64,000 nucleotides of DNA from Limobrevibacterium gyesilva (GCF_025989185.1 NZ_JAPDNT010000021.1:1-64000), one strand, 5' to 3'; counted from the stretch's first letter, positions 1 to 9,428 are shown. The notes: generated by a model from the letters alone, not told the origin. Made by a program: numbers and translations.

Positions 1-237
1 GGCGGGCATCTGGCGGTGCCGGGCGCGCCCGGCGGCGGTGCCACGGCGTTCAGCGGGACGCTGGTGGGTGGCGGCAATGGCGGCGGCGCGTTCGCGACGC
101 CGGGCACGCTGGCGCCGATCGCGACGGGGCTGCTGGCGGGCAATCCGGGGATCGCGCCGGGCGCGGGCGGGACGGGCGGCGTGATCGGCGGCGCCGGCGG
201 CAACGGCGGCGGCGGGCTGGTGGTCATCGAATACTGA
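1..237 (+). CDS. Glycine-rich phage tail fibre protein, C-terminal end (partial)
   Basis: The reading frame is already open at the first base, so the gene begins upstream of the window; only the last 78 codons are visible. The sequence is almost entirely Gly/Ala with GGNGGG-type repeats and ends in GGGGLVVIEY. Glycine-rich C-terminal domains that close with a short hydrophobic strand are common in distal phage tail fibres. The next genes are fibre-adaptor and tail-spike genes on the same strand, which supports a tail role. An internal ATG at 16 is unlikely to be the true start. Specific receptor or function cannot be inferred. Confidence 0.6.
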   Translation, partial: GGHLAVPGAPGGGATAFSGTLVGGGNGGGAFATPGTLAPIATGLLAGNPGIAPGAGGTGGVIGGAGGNGGGGLVVIEY

Positions 238-283
238 CCGCCGTCTTCAGATCTTTCGGCCAACTGCCTGGGGGTTTCCGATC

Positions 284-766
284 ATGTCGACAACGACAGC
301 GACGACGCATGTCTGGCGGCCGAGCAGCGCCCGCCGGCTGGTGCTGGACGGATTCGTGCCGGTGCCGCGCGGCACGCTGCCGGCGCCGCCGGCGGCGCTG
401 GCCTGGCCGGCCAAGGACCCGTCCGACGTGCTGGACTACGCGTTCGATATTTCCGCGGCCCTGGCGGGCAACGAAGGCGATGCGATCGCTTCGGTGGATG
501 TGGCGGTGACGCCAGGGGATCTGGTGGTGGGCAGCGTCGCGGCCGATGGGGCGCGGGTGGTGCTGTGGCTGTCGGGCGGGCAGGCGGGCGTTGTCTATTC
601 CGTGCAGATGACGATGGCGACGCTGAGCGGGCGGACGGTGGCGCGGACCGTGCTGCTGCCGGTGCTGGCGCTGGCGCAGGCGGCGGTGCCGGCGCTGGCG
701 CTGACCACGCAGGAGGGGGCGGCGATCACCGACGAGAACGGCAATCCGATCCTGGTGGGGAGCTGA
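284..766 (+). CDS. Phage fibre-tail adaptor-like protein
   Basis: 160 residues. The N-terminal third is Pro/Ala-rich. The central part reads DPSDVLDYAFD followed by a compact beta-rich domain with the pattern GDAIASVDVAVTPGDLVVG and VVLWLSGGQAGVVYSV, then a GRTVART segment. This layout matches the small phage fibre-tail adaptor family, which joins fibres to the tail tip; the assignment rests on recalled motif similarity. It sits between a glycine-rich fibre end and a tail spike, with 6 bp to the next gene, so it is probably part of one late operon. The C-terminus ends in an ITDENGNPILVG tail. Confidence 0.55.
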   Translation: MSTTTATTHVWRPSSARRLVLDGFVPVPRGTLPAPPAALAWPAKDPSDVLDYAFDISAALAGNEGDAIASVDVAVTPGDLVVGSVAADGARVVLWLSGGQAGVVYSVQMTMATLSGRTVARTVLLPVLALAQAAVPALALTTQEGAAITDENGNPILVGS

Positions 767-772
767 GGCGCG

Positions 773-3325
773 ATGCCGACGATCGAGGAACTGAATGCGG
801 CCGCGGCGGTGGCCGATACCGACGCGTTGCCGGTGAGCCAGAACGGGCAGGCGCGCAAGGCGACGCGCGCGCAACTGCTGGCGGGGCTGCAGCCGCAGCT
901 CGCGCTGGCGGCCGGGCAGTTGCTGGGGCGCAACAGCGCCGGCCTGGGCGGGCCGGAGCCGGTGACGCTGGGCGGCAACCTGTCGCTGGCGGGGGGCGTG
1001 CTGTCGGCGCAGACGGCGCCGCTGAACCTGCCCGGCCTGCCGCCGGGTGCGATGCCGGCGACTGCCGATCTGGTGCCGCTGGGGCAGGGCGGGCGGAACG
1101 TGGCGGTGCCCTATGGGCAGTTCATGGCCGGGATCGGCGGGCTGGGCGGGATCGACCTGTCCGGCGTCTCCGCCACCGCTGCGGGCACGCCGTTCGCGCG
1201 CAGGCTGGCCGATCTGCTGGCGGATGCGGCGCCGGTGGAGGCGTTCGGGGCCAAAGGCGATGGCGTGACCGACGACAGCGCGGCGCTGGCGGCGGCCGTG
1301 GCCTCCGGCAAGCCGGTGCGGCTGGGGCCGAAGACCTATGTGGTGAACGGGCAGTGGACCATCGCGCGGCCGGGCACGGTGCTGCTGGGCGTGCCCGGGC
1401 TGAGCGTGCTGAAGCGCGCGCGCCAGGCCGGCAACGGCGCGTGGATTGCCGTGCAGGCCGACGAGTTCCGGGCCGATGGCGTGATCTTCGATGCCAATCG
1501 CGCCGACGTGGCGGTGGAAAGCTGGGGCGTGCTGCTGACCGGGCTGTGCCAGGTGTCGGACCTGCATCGCTGCGCCTTCGTGAATGCGGCGGGGGCGACC
1601 TTGGGCAGCGGCCTGGTGATCCAGGCGAGCGATCCGGCGCCGTGCCGGCACGTGGTGCGCGATTGCGCGTTCGCGGGCAATGCGGCGCACGGCATCTGGG
1701 TGCAGGCCTGCGCCGGCGTGCAGGTGGTGGATTGCCGCGCGCATGACAACGCGCAATACGGCATCAACGTCGATTTCAACGATGCGGGCTTCGGCCAGAA
1801 GGCGCGGCTGGTGCAGGTGCTGGGCAACCGGTGCTGGAACAATGCGCGCGGCATCGCGGTGGGCAACTACAACGCCACCAACACGCAGCCGGCGGTGTGG
1901 GGGAACGCGAATCCCGACGCGATCGCGGTGCTGGTCAGCGGCAATGTCTGCCACGACAACAGCATCTACGGCATCGCGGCATCCGGGCAGGCGCTGGTGG
2001 TGCAGGGCAATCTGCTGTCGGACAACGGCACCGGGGCGGCGGGCGGCGCGGGTCTGCTGGCCAATACGAGCGGTTCGCGCGTGGCCGGGAACATGGTGGT
2101 GGGGGGCGCCACCTATGGCATCGATTGCGGTGGCTCGGTGAAGGCCGATGTCAGCGGCAACCATGTCGCCGGCGCCGTGTTCGGCATCAATTGCGGCGGC
2201 GGCAGCTGCGTGCGCGTGGACGCCAACACCATCCAGGACTGCACCGGCTGGGCGATCAGCGTGAACAACGTGGAGACGGACGGGCTCGGGGTGAATTTCG
2301 GCATCGCCTGCAGCAACCTCGCGATCACCGGCAACTGGATCGGCCTGCCTTCGGCCGGGGCGGGCGGGGTGCTGCTGCGCGACGGGCCGCAGAACGTGCT
2401 GGTGGCGCGCAACCATTTCGTGGGGCCGGGCGATGCCGGCAACTGCCTGTGCGCGGACACGGACAGCGTGATCGTCGAGGGCAACCGGTTCAACTTCACC
2501 GCGCGCTTCGTCTGCAACCCCGCGCCGGCGGGTGGGCTGCAGCAGGTGGTGTTTCCGGATATCGCTGACGGCATCATGATCACCTACGCACCGGCGGGCG
2601 TGCAGGCGATGGTGTCGAGCCATCAGGCGCAGGCGGCAGGGAAGCTCAGCTTCGTGCGGGTGAATGCCGGGGGTTCCGGCTACAGCCATGCCAGCGTTGC
2701 GATCGGCGGCGCGGGCAGCGGGGCGGTGGCGGAGGCCGTGATCAGCAATGGCGCGGTGATCGGCGTGGTGGTGACCGCTTCCGGCGGCGGCTACGGGCCG
2801 GTCGGGAGCACGGTGCCGGTCGCCATCAGCGGCGACGGGGCGGGCGCGCTGGCCACCGGCTATGCCGGGCCGCCGCTGCCGGAGGAGCGGCGGCTGCTGG
2901 TTCGCTGCAACACCGATGTGCGCTTCGCGCGGGCGGGGTCGGTGCCGTTGCAGGAGAACTGGACGTTCACGGATCTCGCCGTTCCCGCCGACGGCGATGT
3001 GGAATGGACGGCGACGTGGGGGATGTGGCGGGCCGGGCGGTTCGCGCCGTTCGCCTATCTCGGCGCGGACGGGGCGGGGGGCGCCATCCTGCGCAGCGCC
3101 GACAACGGCGACGTGGCGTTGCGGCCGAACGGCGCGGGCCATGTGCGGCTCTCCAGCGACACCGAGGCGAGCGGGTGCATCGCCGGCATCGGCCGCGGCT
3201 CGCCGCAGGGCGTGGTGGCGGCGCCGCCGGGGTCGGACTACCGCAACCTCGATGGCGGCGCCGGCAGCACCTATTGGGTGAAGCAGACCGGCACCGGCAG
3301 CACCGGATGGGTCGCGATCGCCTGA
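773..3325 (+). CDS. Tail spike with right-handed beta-helix (pectate-lyase-3-like) domain
   Basis: 850 residues. Residues 1-110 form an Ala/Gly-rich adaptor-like head (MPTIEELNAA, then PVSQNGQARKATRAQLL) that resembles the head of the next gene. A pectate-lyase-3 type opening, FGAKGDGVTDDSAAL, begins near residue 156. It is followed by several hundred residues of short repeats rich in GN, VxxN and GI, typical of a parallel beta-helix (about 170-600). The C-terminal part is Gly-rich and beta-structured. Such proteins are phage tail spikes that bind or cut surface polysaccharide. No signal peptide is seen. It lies in a run of same-strand tail genes. Polysaccharide specificity cannot be read from the sequence. 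Confidence 0.75.
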   Translation: MPTIEELNAAAAVADTDALPVSQNGQARKATRAQLLAGLQPQLALAAGQLLGRNSAGLGGPEPVTLGGNLSLAGGVLSAQTAPLNLPGLPPGAMPATADLVPLGQGGRNVAVPYGQFMAGIGGLGGIDLSGVSATAAGTPFARRLADLLADAAPVEAFGAKGDGVTDDSAALAAAVASGKPVRLGPKTYVVNGQWTIARPGTVLLGVPGLSVLKRARQAGNGAWIAVQADEFRADGVIFDANRADVAVESWGVLLTGLCQVSDLHRCAFVNAAGATLGSGLVIQASDPAPCRHVVRDCAFAGNAAHGIWVQACAGVQVVDCRAHDNAQYGINVDFNDAGFGQKARLVQVLGNRCWNNARGIAVGNYNATNTQPAVWGNANPDAIAVLVSGNVCHDNSIYGIAASGQALVVQGNLLSDNGTGAAGGAGLLANTSGSRVAGNMVVGGATYGIDCGGSVKADVSGNHVAGAVFGINCGGGSCVRVDANTIQDCTGWAISVNNVETDGLGVNFGIACSNLAITGNWIGLPSAGAGGVLLRDGPQNVLVARNHFVGPGDAGNCLCADTDSVIVEGNRFNFTARFVCNPAPAGGLQQVVFPDIADGIMITYAPAGVQAMVSSHQAQAAGKLSFVRVNAGGSGYSHASVAIGGAGSGAVAEAVISNGAVIGVVVTASGGGYGPVGSTVPVAISGDGAGALATGYAGPPLPEERRLLVRCNTDVRFARAGSVPLQENWTFTDLAVPADGDVEWTATWGMWRAGRFAPFAYLGADGAGGAILRSADNGDVALRPNGAGHVRLSSDTEASGCIAGIGRGSPQGVVAAPPGSDYRNLDGGAGSTYWVKQTGTGSTGWVAIA

Positions 3326-3393
3326 GGCGGCTTCTTCATTTTCCTGCGTGACTGCGAGCAGCCGGGCCCGGGCGGGGCCGGCAAGGAGTGTGC

Positions 3394-6288
3394 ATGCCCA
3401 CGTTCGACCAATTGCCGCTGGCGACGACCGTCAGCGGCGGCGACCTGCTGGCGATCGAGCAGAACGGCACGACCAATGCGGCGCCTGTGGATCTGTTGCT
3501 GGGGGGCACCCAGCCGAAGCTGACCATCGCCAGCGGCATGCTGCTGGGGCGCGTCGGCATCGGGCCGGGGGCGCCGGAGCCGGTGGGGGTGGGGCCGGGG
3601 CTGGCGATCAGCAACGGCCAGCTGACGGCCGACCCCGCACAGCTGGCGCCGTTGGACTCGCCGGCGTTCCAGGGGACGCCGACGGCGCCGACGCAGCCGG
3701 CGGGGGATGCCAGCAACGCGCTGGCGACCACCGCGTTCGTGCAGGCGCATGTTCCGCCGGTGGTGCCGACGACGCTGCTGGGCGACGTGACCGGCGTGGG
3801 CGTGGGGACGGTGGTGGCGACGCTGCCGGACATCACCGCGCCCGGGACCTATGCCAAGGTGGTCGTGAATTCGAAGGGCCAGGTGATTGGCAGCGGCGCG
3901 CTGGCGGCGGCCGATGTCGCGGGGCTGGCGAAGGTTGCGAGCAGCGGGAAGTTTGGCGACCTGACCGGCGCGTTGCCGGTGGCGGATGCGTCGGCGGCGA
4001 CGGTGAAGCCGACCGGGGCCACCACGGCGCGCAGCCTGGCGACGCGCGGGGCCGACCGGCTGAACGTGCTGGATTTCGGGGCGGTGGCCAACGGCACCAC
4101 GGCGACGGCGGCCGCGATCAATGCCGCCATCACCGCCGCGGCGGCGCTGCCGATGGGCGGCGAGGTGTTCCTGCCGGCGGGGAAGTACCGGATCGACATG
4201 TCCGCCGCCTCGGTGGTGGTGAAGGCGGGGGTGGTGCTGCGCGGCGCCGGGCGCGGCAAGACCGTTCTGTTCATCGACGACAGCAAGGGCGGCGGCGGCG
4301 CCGGGGGGAGCAATGCCGGCATCTCCAATATCGGGGCTGGGGCGACCTGGACGCCGATCGCGGATGTGCATCTGCGCGACATGACGCTGCAGGGCACGCG
4401 CGGGCAGAACGGGCAGAACGTGACCGCCAGCGTGTTCCTGGTGCAGCTGAAGAACATCAGCAACGTCAGCGTGCAGGACTGCGAGTTCCTGGACGCGCGC
4501 GGCTTTTCGCTGGGCCTGGTCGCGGGCAGCGACGTGATGGTGCGCGGCAACCGGGTGGCGCGCAGCAACTTCGATTCGATTGCCGTGTGGGACGTGGCGA
4601 ACGTGACCATCACGGACAATCAGATCTCGATGTCCGGGGACGATTCGATTTCCGTGCACAGCAACGACGCGACGGCGGCGCCGGTGCGCTCTGGCGTGGT
4701 GATCGCCGGCAACACGATCAGCGATGGCCCGGGCATTCATGTGCTGGGGGCGAAGACCGCGGTGATCAGCGGCAACGTGATCCGGCGCGCCCGGGTGAGC
4801 GGCATCAATGTCGGCTTCGATGCCTTCTACCACCAGGGCAACACGCCGAATCTCGGTGTGCAGATCATCGACAACGTGATCGAGGATGTGTTCGACCCGT
4901 CCGGGTTCATTCCGGGATCGACGGTCGCCGCCTATATCCGCGTCGGCGGGTCTTCGCGGCAGGCGGGGGGCGGGGCGTCGGCGCCGGGCATGCCGGTGAG
5001 CGCCATTGGCAGCGTGACCGACCTGTACGGGGCGGGCGTCGGCAATTTCTATCTCAACGGGCAATCGAACACCGACGGGTCCAACAGCGTGACCGGCGCG
5101 GCGGCCTCGCCGGGCGGGCACTGGTTGCGGGTGGAGGGCAACACGCTGGTGCGCACCCTGCCGGCGGTGAGCGCGTGGAGCCAGTGGGGCTATGGCACGG
5201 CGCTGCAGGTGGGCGTGTTCGGCGCCTATAACGGGGCGATGACCGAGGCGATGCTGAGCCATGCCGGCATCCATGTGACCGGCGCCATGCGCAATTCCCG
5301 CATCGCCGGCAACATCATCCAGACCACCGGGCCGAATGCGATCGAGTTCGACTATGCCGTGTCCGACATGGATTATGACGGGCTGGAGATCGTCGGCAAC
5401 CAGATCGCGGATTTCGGGCAGTTCGGGATTTTCTGGCCGACATCGGTGATCTCGAACCAGCGCATCCGCATCGCCGGCAACACGCTGGACGGCGATCCGT
5501 TCTTCAAGTCGTCGGGGCGGGGGCCGAACGGGACCTGGGGCAGCGCCGGGTCGCCAAGCATCGCGCTGTATCTGGCGTTCCTGAGCGGGGCGGACATCGA
5601 GGGGAACCATTTCCGCAACGTGAAGCTGCCGGTGTCGCAGGCGGCGGGGGTTCTGAATGTCCTGCGCCGCAACGTGGTGCATTGCAATCCGGCGGCGATC
5701 GGCACCAGCACGGCGAACCAGGGCGTCGGCACCGTGCCGGCGGCGGGCGAGGACTTCACGCATGTGATCGAGGTGTGCGATCCCGGCGATGCGAATTACG
5801 GGCGGATGCTGTCGGCCACGGTGTTCAGCAGCGCGGCGCAGCCGGCCAGCGGCACGTATGTGACCGGGCATTTCGTGGCGTCATCGGCGCCGGCGGTGGT
5901 GAACGGGCAGCCGTTCCTGGGATGGAAGCGCCTGACGACGGGCAACCGGCACGTGGCGGGCGTGGACTGGGCCGCGGTGTCCGGCGCGGGCGGTGCCGGC
6001 GCGGCGCCGCTGTTGTTGCTGAGCAGCACCTACACCGCCAGCGGCGCGATCTCGCCGGCCGACAACGTGGCGCTGGTGAATGCGGCGGGCGCGGTGGCGA
6101 TGACGCTGGGGGCGGGCGGCAGCGATGGGCACGAGATCGTGGTCAAGCGCTTCGGCGCCGGAGCGGTGACGCTGACCGCGACGATCGACGGGATGGCGGG
6201 GGCGGCCGTGACCATGAATTCGGCTTCCATCAAGGAGGCGGTGTCGCTGGCCTGGTCGCAACCCCTCAACAGCTGGCTGATGATTTGA
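3394..6288 (+). CDS. Second tail spike / beta-helix fibre protein
   Basis: 964 residues. The ATG at 3394 was chosen because AAGGAG at 3383-3388 lies 5 bp before it; an in-frame GTG at 3388 overlaps that ribosome site. The head (MPTFDQLPLA, IEQNGTTNAAPVDLLLGG) is paralogous to the previous gene. Residues near 90-115 carry the tail-fibre signature SPAFQGTPTAPT ... ALATTAFVQA. A pectate-lyase-like start, VLDFGAVANGTTATAAAI, occurs near residue 225, followed by a long beta-helix with GN-rich rungs. The C-terminus (VALVNAAGAVAMTLGAGG) looks like a phage trimerisation or capping domain. It probably acts with the upstream spike as a second receptor-binding or depolymerising protein. Confidence 0.75.
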   Translation: MPTFDQLPLATTVSGGDLLAIEQNGTTNAAPVDLLLGGTQPKLTIASGMLLGRVGIGPGAPEPVGVGPGLAISNGQLTADPAQLAPLDSPAFQGTPTAPTQPAGDASNALATTAFVQAHVPPVVPTTLLGDVTGVGVGTVVATLPDITAPGTYAKVVVNSKGQVIGSGALAAADVAGLAKVASSGKFGDLTGALPVADASAATVKPTGATTARSLATRGADRLNVLDFGAVANGTTATAAAINAAITAAAALPMGGEVFLPAGKYRIDMSAASVVVKAGVVLRGAGRGKTVLFIDDSKGGGGAGGSNAGISNIGAGATWTPIADVHLRDMTLQGTRGQNGQNVTASVFLVQLKNISNVSVQDCEFLDARGFSLGLVAGSDVMVRGNRVARSNFDSIAVWDVANVTITDNQISMSGDDSISVHSNDATAAPVRSGVVIAGNTISDGPGIHVLGAKTAVISGNVIRRARVSGINVGFDAFYHQGNTPNLGVQIIDNVIEDVFDPSGFIPGSTVAAYIRVGGSSRQAGGGASAPGMPVSAIGSVTDLYGAGVGNFYLNGQSNTDGSNSVTGAAASPGGHWLRVEGNTLVRTLPAVSAWSQWGYGTALQVGVFGAYNGAMTEAMLSHAGIHVTGAMRNSRIAGNIIQTTGPNAIEFDYAVSDMDYDGLEIVGNQIADFGQFGIFWPTSVISNQRIRIAGNTLDGDPFFKSSGRGPNGTWGSAGSPSIALYLAFLSGADIEGNHFRNVKLPVSQAAGVLNVLRRNVVHCNPAAIGTSTANQGVGTVPAAGEDFTHVIEVCDPGDANYGRMLSATVFSSAAQPASGTYVTGHFVASSAPAVVNGQPFLGWKRLTTGNRHVAGVDWAAVSGAGGAGAAPLLLLSSTYTASGAISPADNVALVNAAGAVAMTLGAGGSDGHEIVVKRFGAGAVTLTATIDGMAGAAVTMNSASIKEAVSLAWSQPLNSWLMI

Positions 6289-6298
6289 GGAGTGGGGC

Positions 6299-6601
6299 AT
6301 GACCGTTCTGTCGAACAATCCATCGACCGGCCTGGGCGCGCTGAGCCCGGTGCCGGCGGGGGCGGCCAATGGCGTGGCGCTGGGCGTGATGCCGGCGGGG
6401 GCGGTGGGGGCGCGGCTGTATCTGCCGGCCGGGGCGAGCGTGAGCTTCACGGTGGCGGCGGCACCGCCCGCCGGCGCGCCTGCGAGCGTGTTCACGGCCT
6501 CGCAGGCCGGGACCGGGCCGAACTGGGACGAGGCGCTGGCGGGCGGGCAGATGATCTATGTGACGGCGGTGGCAGGCAGTCCGCTTTACCGGTGGTTCTG
6601 A
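6299..6601 (+). CDS. Small phage protein of unknown function
   Basis: 100 residues, starting behind a good ribosome site (GAGGAGT at 6287-6293) and only 10 bp after the tail spike. It contains MTVLSNNPSTGLGALSPV, a Gly/Ala-rich beta-like middle (ARLYLPAGASVSFTVAA) and a C-terminus rich in aromatics (GGQMIYVTAVAGSPLYRWF). I do not recognise a family. Size, position between two tail proteins and lack of a signal or membrane segment suggest a virion accessory or fibre-associated protein. Confidence 0.5.
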   Translation: MTVLSNNPSTGLGALSPVPAGAANGVALGVMPAGAVGARLYLPAGASVSFTVAAAPPAGAPASVFTASQAGTGPNWDEALAGGQMIYVTAVAGSPLYRWF

Positions 6602-6605
6602 CGCG

Positions 6606-8297
6606 ATGACGATCTATTACAGTTCGAACGATGCGGCGGGCGGGTTCGACGCCGCCGCCGTGGGCGGCATGCCCGCCGGCTGGGCGGCCAAGGTGGGCAG
6701 CTGGGCGGTGGGAACGGCCCTGCCGGTCGGGGCGCACACGCAGTCTTTCGGGGCCACGAGCCAGAACGACGGCGACGTGGCGCTGCTGACCGGGATTGCC
6801 GCCGTGGCCGACCTGCAGGTGACGGCATCGCAGCGGCTGGCGGCGCTGGCGGCGAACCATGTGCCGGCGATCGGCGTGGTGCTGCGGTCGGACGCGTCGT
6901 ACCAGAACTGCTACACCATCGTGCTGGGGAACAACGGCACGCTGGGGGAGCTGCAGCTGCTGCTGTTCCGGCGGGTCGGCGGCAGCTATGCGCTGCTGAC
7001 GATGGTGGCGGCCAGCGGGGTGACGTTCCAGGCATCCGATACCGTCATGCTGCGCGCGCAGTGCCAGGGCAGCACGATCAGCGCCAAGGTGTGGCCGTCG
7101 CGGCTGCCCGAGCCGGCGGGCTGGCAGGTGTCGGTGAGCGACACCGCGGTGAGCGCTGCGGGCCATGCGGGGCTGTACTACGCGCTGGATGGCGGGACGG
7201 CGCTGGCCATGGGCATCGACGACCTGGTGGTGACGGACATCGCCGGCGGCACCTGGATCGCGCCCGACGATCCGGCGTTGCTGTATTCGCCGTACACCTG
7301 GAACATTGCGGCGGGGGCGGCCACCACCATCAATGCCGGGGCCTATCTGCGCACGCTGTTCAGCGGCGGCAGTTGCACGCTGACGTTCGACGTGGCGAAC
7401 GCGCTGTCGCCGCTGCCGCAGATCTGGTACCGGATCGACGGCGTGGGGGCGTGGACGCAGGCCGGCCTGGCCGCGCAGATCGCCTGCGCCATGCCGGCGG
7501 CGACGCTGGGGAATGCCGATATTCCCTGGCACTTCCTGGAACTGGTGGTGAAGGCCACGACCGAGACGCGCAACCGCTGGAACAGCCCCGGCGCGACCGC
7601 CGTGGTGTTCACCGGGCTCGTGCTGGCGAGCGGGGCCGCGGTGCTGCTGCCCTCGGCCGCGCCGCTGAACCTGCTGGTGTATGGCGACAGCATCACCGAG
7701 GGCGTGCGCACCCTGGGCGAGGCCGCGGCCGACGACACCGACCGCAACGATGCCATGCTGGGCTGGGCGTTCCGGCTGGGCGGCCTGCTGGGGGCGGAAG
7801 TGGGCGTGGTGGGATTCGGCGGATCGGGCCTGTCGGTGACGGGATCGGGCAATGTGCCGCCGCTGCCGGCCTCCTATGGCCTGCTGTACCAGGGGGCGGC
7901 GCGCAGCTTCGCGCCGGCGCCGGCGCTGGTGGTGTTCAATGTCGGCACCAATGATGGCGGGGCCGACACCGTGGCCGCAATGACCGCCGTGCTGAACGGC
8001 GTGATCGCGGCCTGCCCGGCGGCGGCGATTGCGGTGCTGCGGCCGTTCAACGGCAACCAGGCGGCCAATCTGCAGGCGGCGATCGCGGCCTGCGGCAATC
8101 CGGCGGCGTGCCGCTATGTCGATACGACGGGGATGTTCGATACCAGCCGGGGCAGCGACGGCCTGGCCCTGCATCCGACGGGGCCCAACAACGTGGCGCT
8201 GATCGCACCGAAGCTGGCGGCGGTGCTGCGCGGGCTGCTGGGGGGCGGCGGCAGGGCGGCGTTTCGCGGCGGGTTCCAGCGCGGCCTGCTGGGCTGA
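6606..8297 (+). CDS. Tail fibre with C-terminal SGNH/GDSL hydrolase domain
   Basis: 563 residues. The N-terminal ~340 residues are beta-rich and resemble a carbohydrate-binding or concanavalin-like fold. From about residue 350 an SGNH hydrolase follows. Block I is YGDSITEG near residue 359 (nucleophile Ser), block II is GFGGSG, block III is NVGTNDGG near residue 446, and block V is DGLALHPTGPN near residue 518 (Asp/His of the triad). SGNH domains on phage fibres commonly remove acetyl groups from surface polysaccharide. The gene begins 4 bp after the preceding stop, in the same tail operon. The substrate is unknown. Confidence 0.75.
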   Translation: MTIYYSSNDAAGGFDAAAVGGMPAGWAAKVGSWAVGTALPVGAHTQSFGATSQNDGDVALLTGIAAVADLQVTASQRLAALAANHVPAIGVVLRSDASYQNCYTIVLGNNGTLGELQLLLFRRVGGSYALLTMVAASGVTFQASDTVMLRAQCQGSTISAKVWPSRLPEPAGWQVSVSDTAVSAAGHAGLYYALDGGTALAMGIDDLVVTDIAGGTWIAPDDPALLYSPYTWNIAAGAATTINAGAYLRTLFSGGSCTLTFDVANALSPLPQIWYRIDGVGAWTQAGLAAQIACAMPAATLGNADIPWHFLELVVKATTETRNRWNSPGATAVVFTGLVLASGAAVLLPSAAPLNLLVYGDSITEGVRTLGEAAADDTDRNDAMLGWAFRLGGLLGAEVGVVGFGGSGLSVTGSGNVPPLPASYGLLYQGAARSFAPAPALVVFNVGTNDGGADTVAAMTAVLNGVIAACPAAAIAVLRPFNGNQAANLQAAIAACGNPAACRYVDTTGMFDTSRGSDGLALHPTGPNNVALIAPKLAAVLRGLLGGGGRAAFRGGFQRGLLG

Positions 8298-8347
8298 CAC
8301 AACACGGCGCGGCGCGGCCGCGCCATCTCGGGCCAGGAGGCCGAATC

Positions 8348-8611
8348 ATGGCAGATCCGACCACTTCCGCCGCGGACGGCGAGATGGCGCGCGTGCTGGG
8401 CCGGATGGAGGCGAAGGTTGCGGCGATCGAGGGGCGGATCGAGCGGATCGAGATAAGTTCCGCGCTGCGCATGTCGGTGATCGAGCAGAAGCTGGACAAC
8501 GTGGGGCAGACGCTGGCGCAGAGCCTTGGGGCGATGAAGCTGATGCATTGGCTGGGCGGGGCCGCGTTCGCGACGGTGGGGTTCGTGACCAGCGTGCTGC
8601 TGCGTCGCTGA
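8348..8611 (+). CDS. XhlA-like coiled-coil membrane protein (lysis accessory)
   Basis: 87 residues, starting at the ATG 7 bp after AGGAGG (8335-8340). Residues 10-45 form an amphipathic coiled coil (MARVLGRMEAKVAAIEGRIE, then IEQKLDNVGQTL). A single transmembrane segment follows near residues 62-83 (MHWLGGAAFATVGFVTSVLL), ending in RR. This is the architecture of hemolysin XhlA-type proteins, which sit beside holins in phage lysis cassettes. The next gene encodes a holin. The same frame is open upstream, but the strong ribosome site fixes this start. Confidence 0.6.
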   Translation: MADPTTSAADGEMARVLGRMEAKVAAIEGRIERIEISSALRMSVIEQKLDNVGQTLAQSLGAMKLMHWLGGAAFATVGFVTSVLLRR

Positions 8612-8692
8612 CGCGCGCTTCGCGCGGCGAGATGAGCGTCAGCGGCCCCCTTGGGCCGCGAGAGCGTTTTCACGGATTGAGGAGAGGCTGAC

Positions 8693-9253
8693 ATGGGTGC
8701 GCTGATTCCGCTGGCGCTGTCGCTGGCGCCGGAGATCGGGAAGTGGCTGTTCGGGGCGGCCGGCGAGAAGACCGCGGCGGCGGTGGCGCAGGTGGTGCAG
8801 ACGGTGACCGGCACGACCGACGACCAGGTGGCGCAGCAGGCGATCAATGCCAATCCGCAACTGGCGGCGCAGTTGCGCTATCAGCTGGCGCAGCTGGCGG
8901 CACAGCAGGAGCAGGCGGCGCGGCAGGCGGAGCTGGATCTGCTGACCGCGCGGCTGAAGGACGTGGCGGATGCGCGGGCGCAGACGGTGTCTCTGGCGCA
9001 GGCGAGCAGCCCGGTGCAGTGGGCGCCGGTGGTCGTGAGCTTCGTGGTGCTGACGACGTTCGGCGTGGTGATGTGGGCGGCGCTGACGCGGGCCTTGCCG
9101 GCGGGGAGCGAGACGATTCTGAACATGCTGCTGGGCACGCTGGCGGCGATGGCGACGGCCACCGTGTCGTACTGGGTGGGGTCGAGTGCCGGCAGCGCGC
9201 AGAAGACGGACTTGCTGTATCGGAGTGCGCCGAAGGCGGGGGGAGGCGCGTGA
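8693..9253 (+). CDS. 3TM holin (gene-transfer-agent/phage type)
   Basis: 186 residues behind GAGGAGAGG (8679-8687). It has a first hydrophobic segment at the N-terminus (LIPLALSLAPEIGKWLFG) and then a Gln/Ala-rich amphipathic helical stretch (about 50-95). Two further membrane helices follow, VVVSFVVLTTFGVVMWAAL and NMLLGTLAAMATATVSYWVG. This matches the three-helix holin family described for gene transfer agent release, common in alphaproteobacteria. It would permeabilise the inner membrane to release lysin. No endolysin is visible in the window. A GC-rich stem (GCGGCCC/GGGCCGC at 8642-8659) precedes the gene. Confidence 0.75.
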   Translation: MGALIPLALSLAPEIGKWLFGAAGEKTAAAVAQVVQTVTGTTDDQVAQQAINANPQLAAQLRYQLAQLAAQQEQAARQAELDLLTARLKDVADARAQTVSLAQASSPVQWAPVVVSFVVLTTFGVVMWAALTRALPAGSETILNMLLGTLAAMATATVSYWVGSSAGSAQKTDLLYRSAPKAGGGA

Positions 9254-9257
9254 ATTG

Positions 9258-9428
9258 ATGTCTGTGGGGCAACTTCTTGGTGATATCCGGACGGAAACGC
9301 GCGGCATCAAGCGGTCTGTCGTTAGCCGCCCGGATTTCGCTGAACCTCGATATTCGTCGCCTGCACGCCCCGCCTATTTTCCACTTCCACTGCGAAGGAC
9401 CGCGCCGGATTTTCCGGGGGACAACTGA
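9258..9428 (+). CDS. Possible small ORF after the holin gene (maybe truncated)
   Basis: 56 codons from the ATG at 9258, four bases after the holin stop codon. The first half (MSVGQLLGDIRTETRGIKRS) looks protein-like. The second half becomes Pro/Arg-rich and overlaps the convergent beta-helix gene by 55 bp. The weak ribosome site (GGAGG at about 9240-9244) is rather far from the ATG. It could be the front end of a phage gene cut off where the lower-GC block begins, or simply noncoding. Low certainty. Confidence 0.25.
   Translation: MSVGQLLGDIRTETRGIKRSVVSRPDFAEPRYSSPARPAYFPLPLRRTAPDFPGDN

Noticed and set aside
224-3142. A 972-codon reverse-strand open frame, rich in Arg, His, Pro and Ala
   Set aside because: It is a shadow of the tail-spike gene caused by high GC at third codon positions; it has no motifs, signal or ribosome site.
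3388-3393. GTG start two codons upstream of the chosen tail-spike start
   Set aside because: It overlaps the AAGGAG ribosome site; the ATG at 3394 has correct spacing and matches the paralogous upstream spike.
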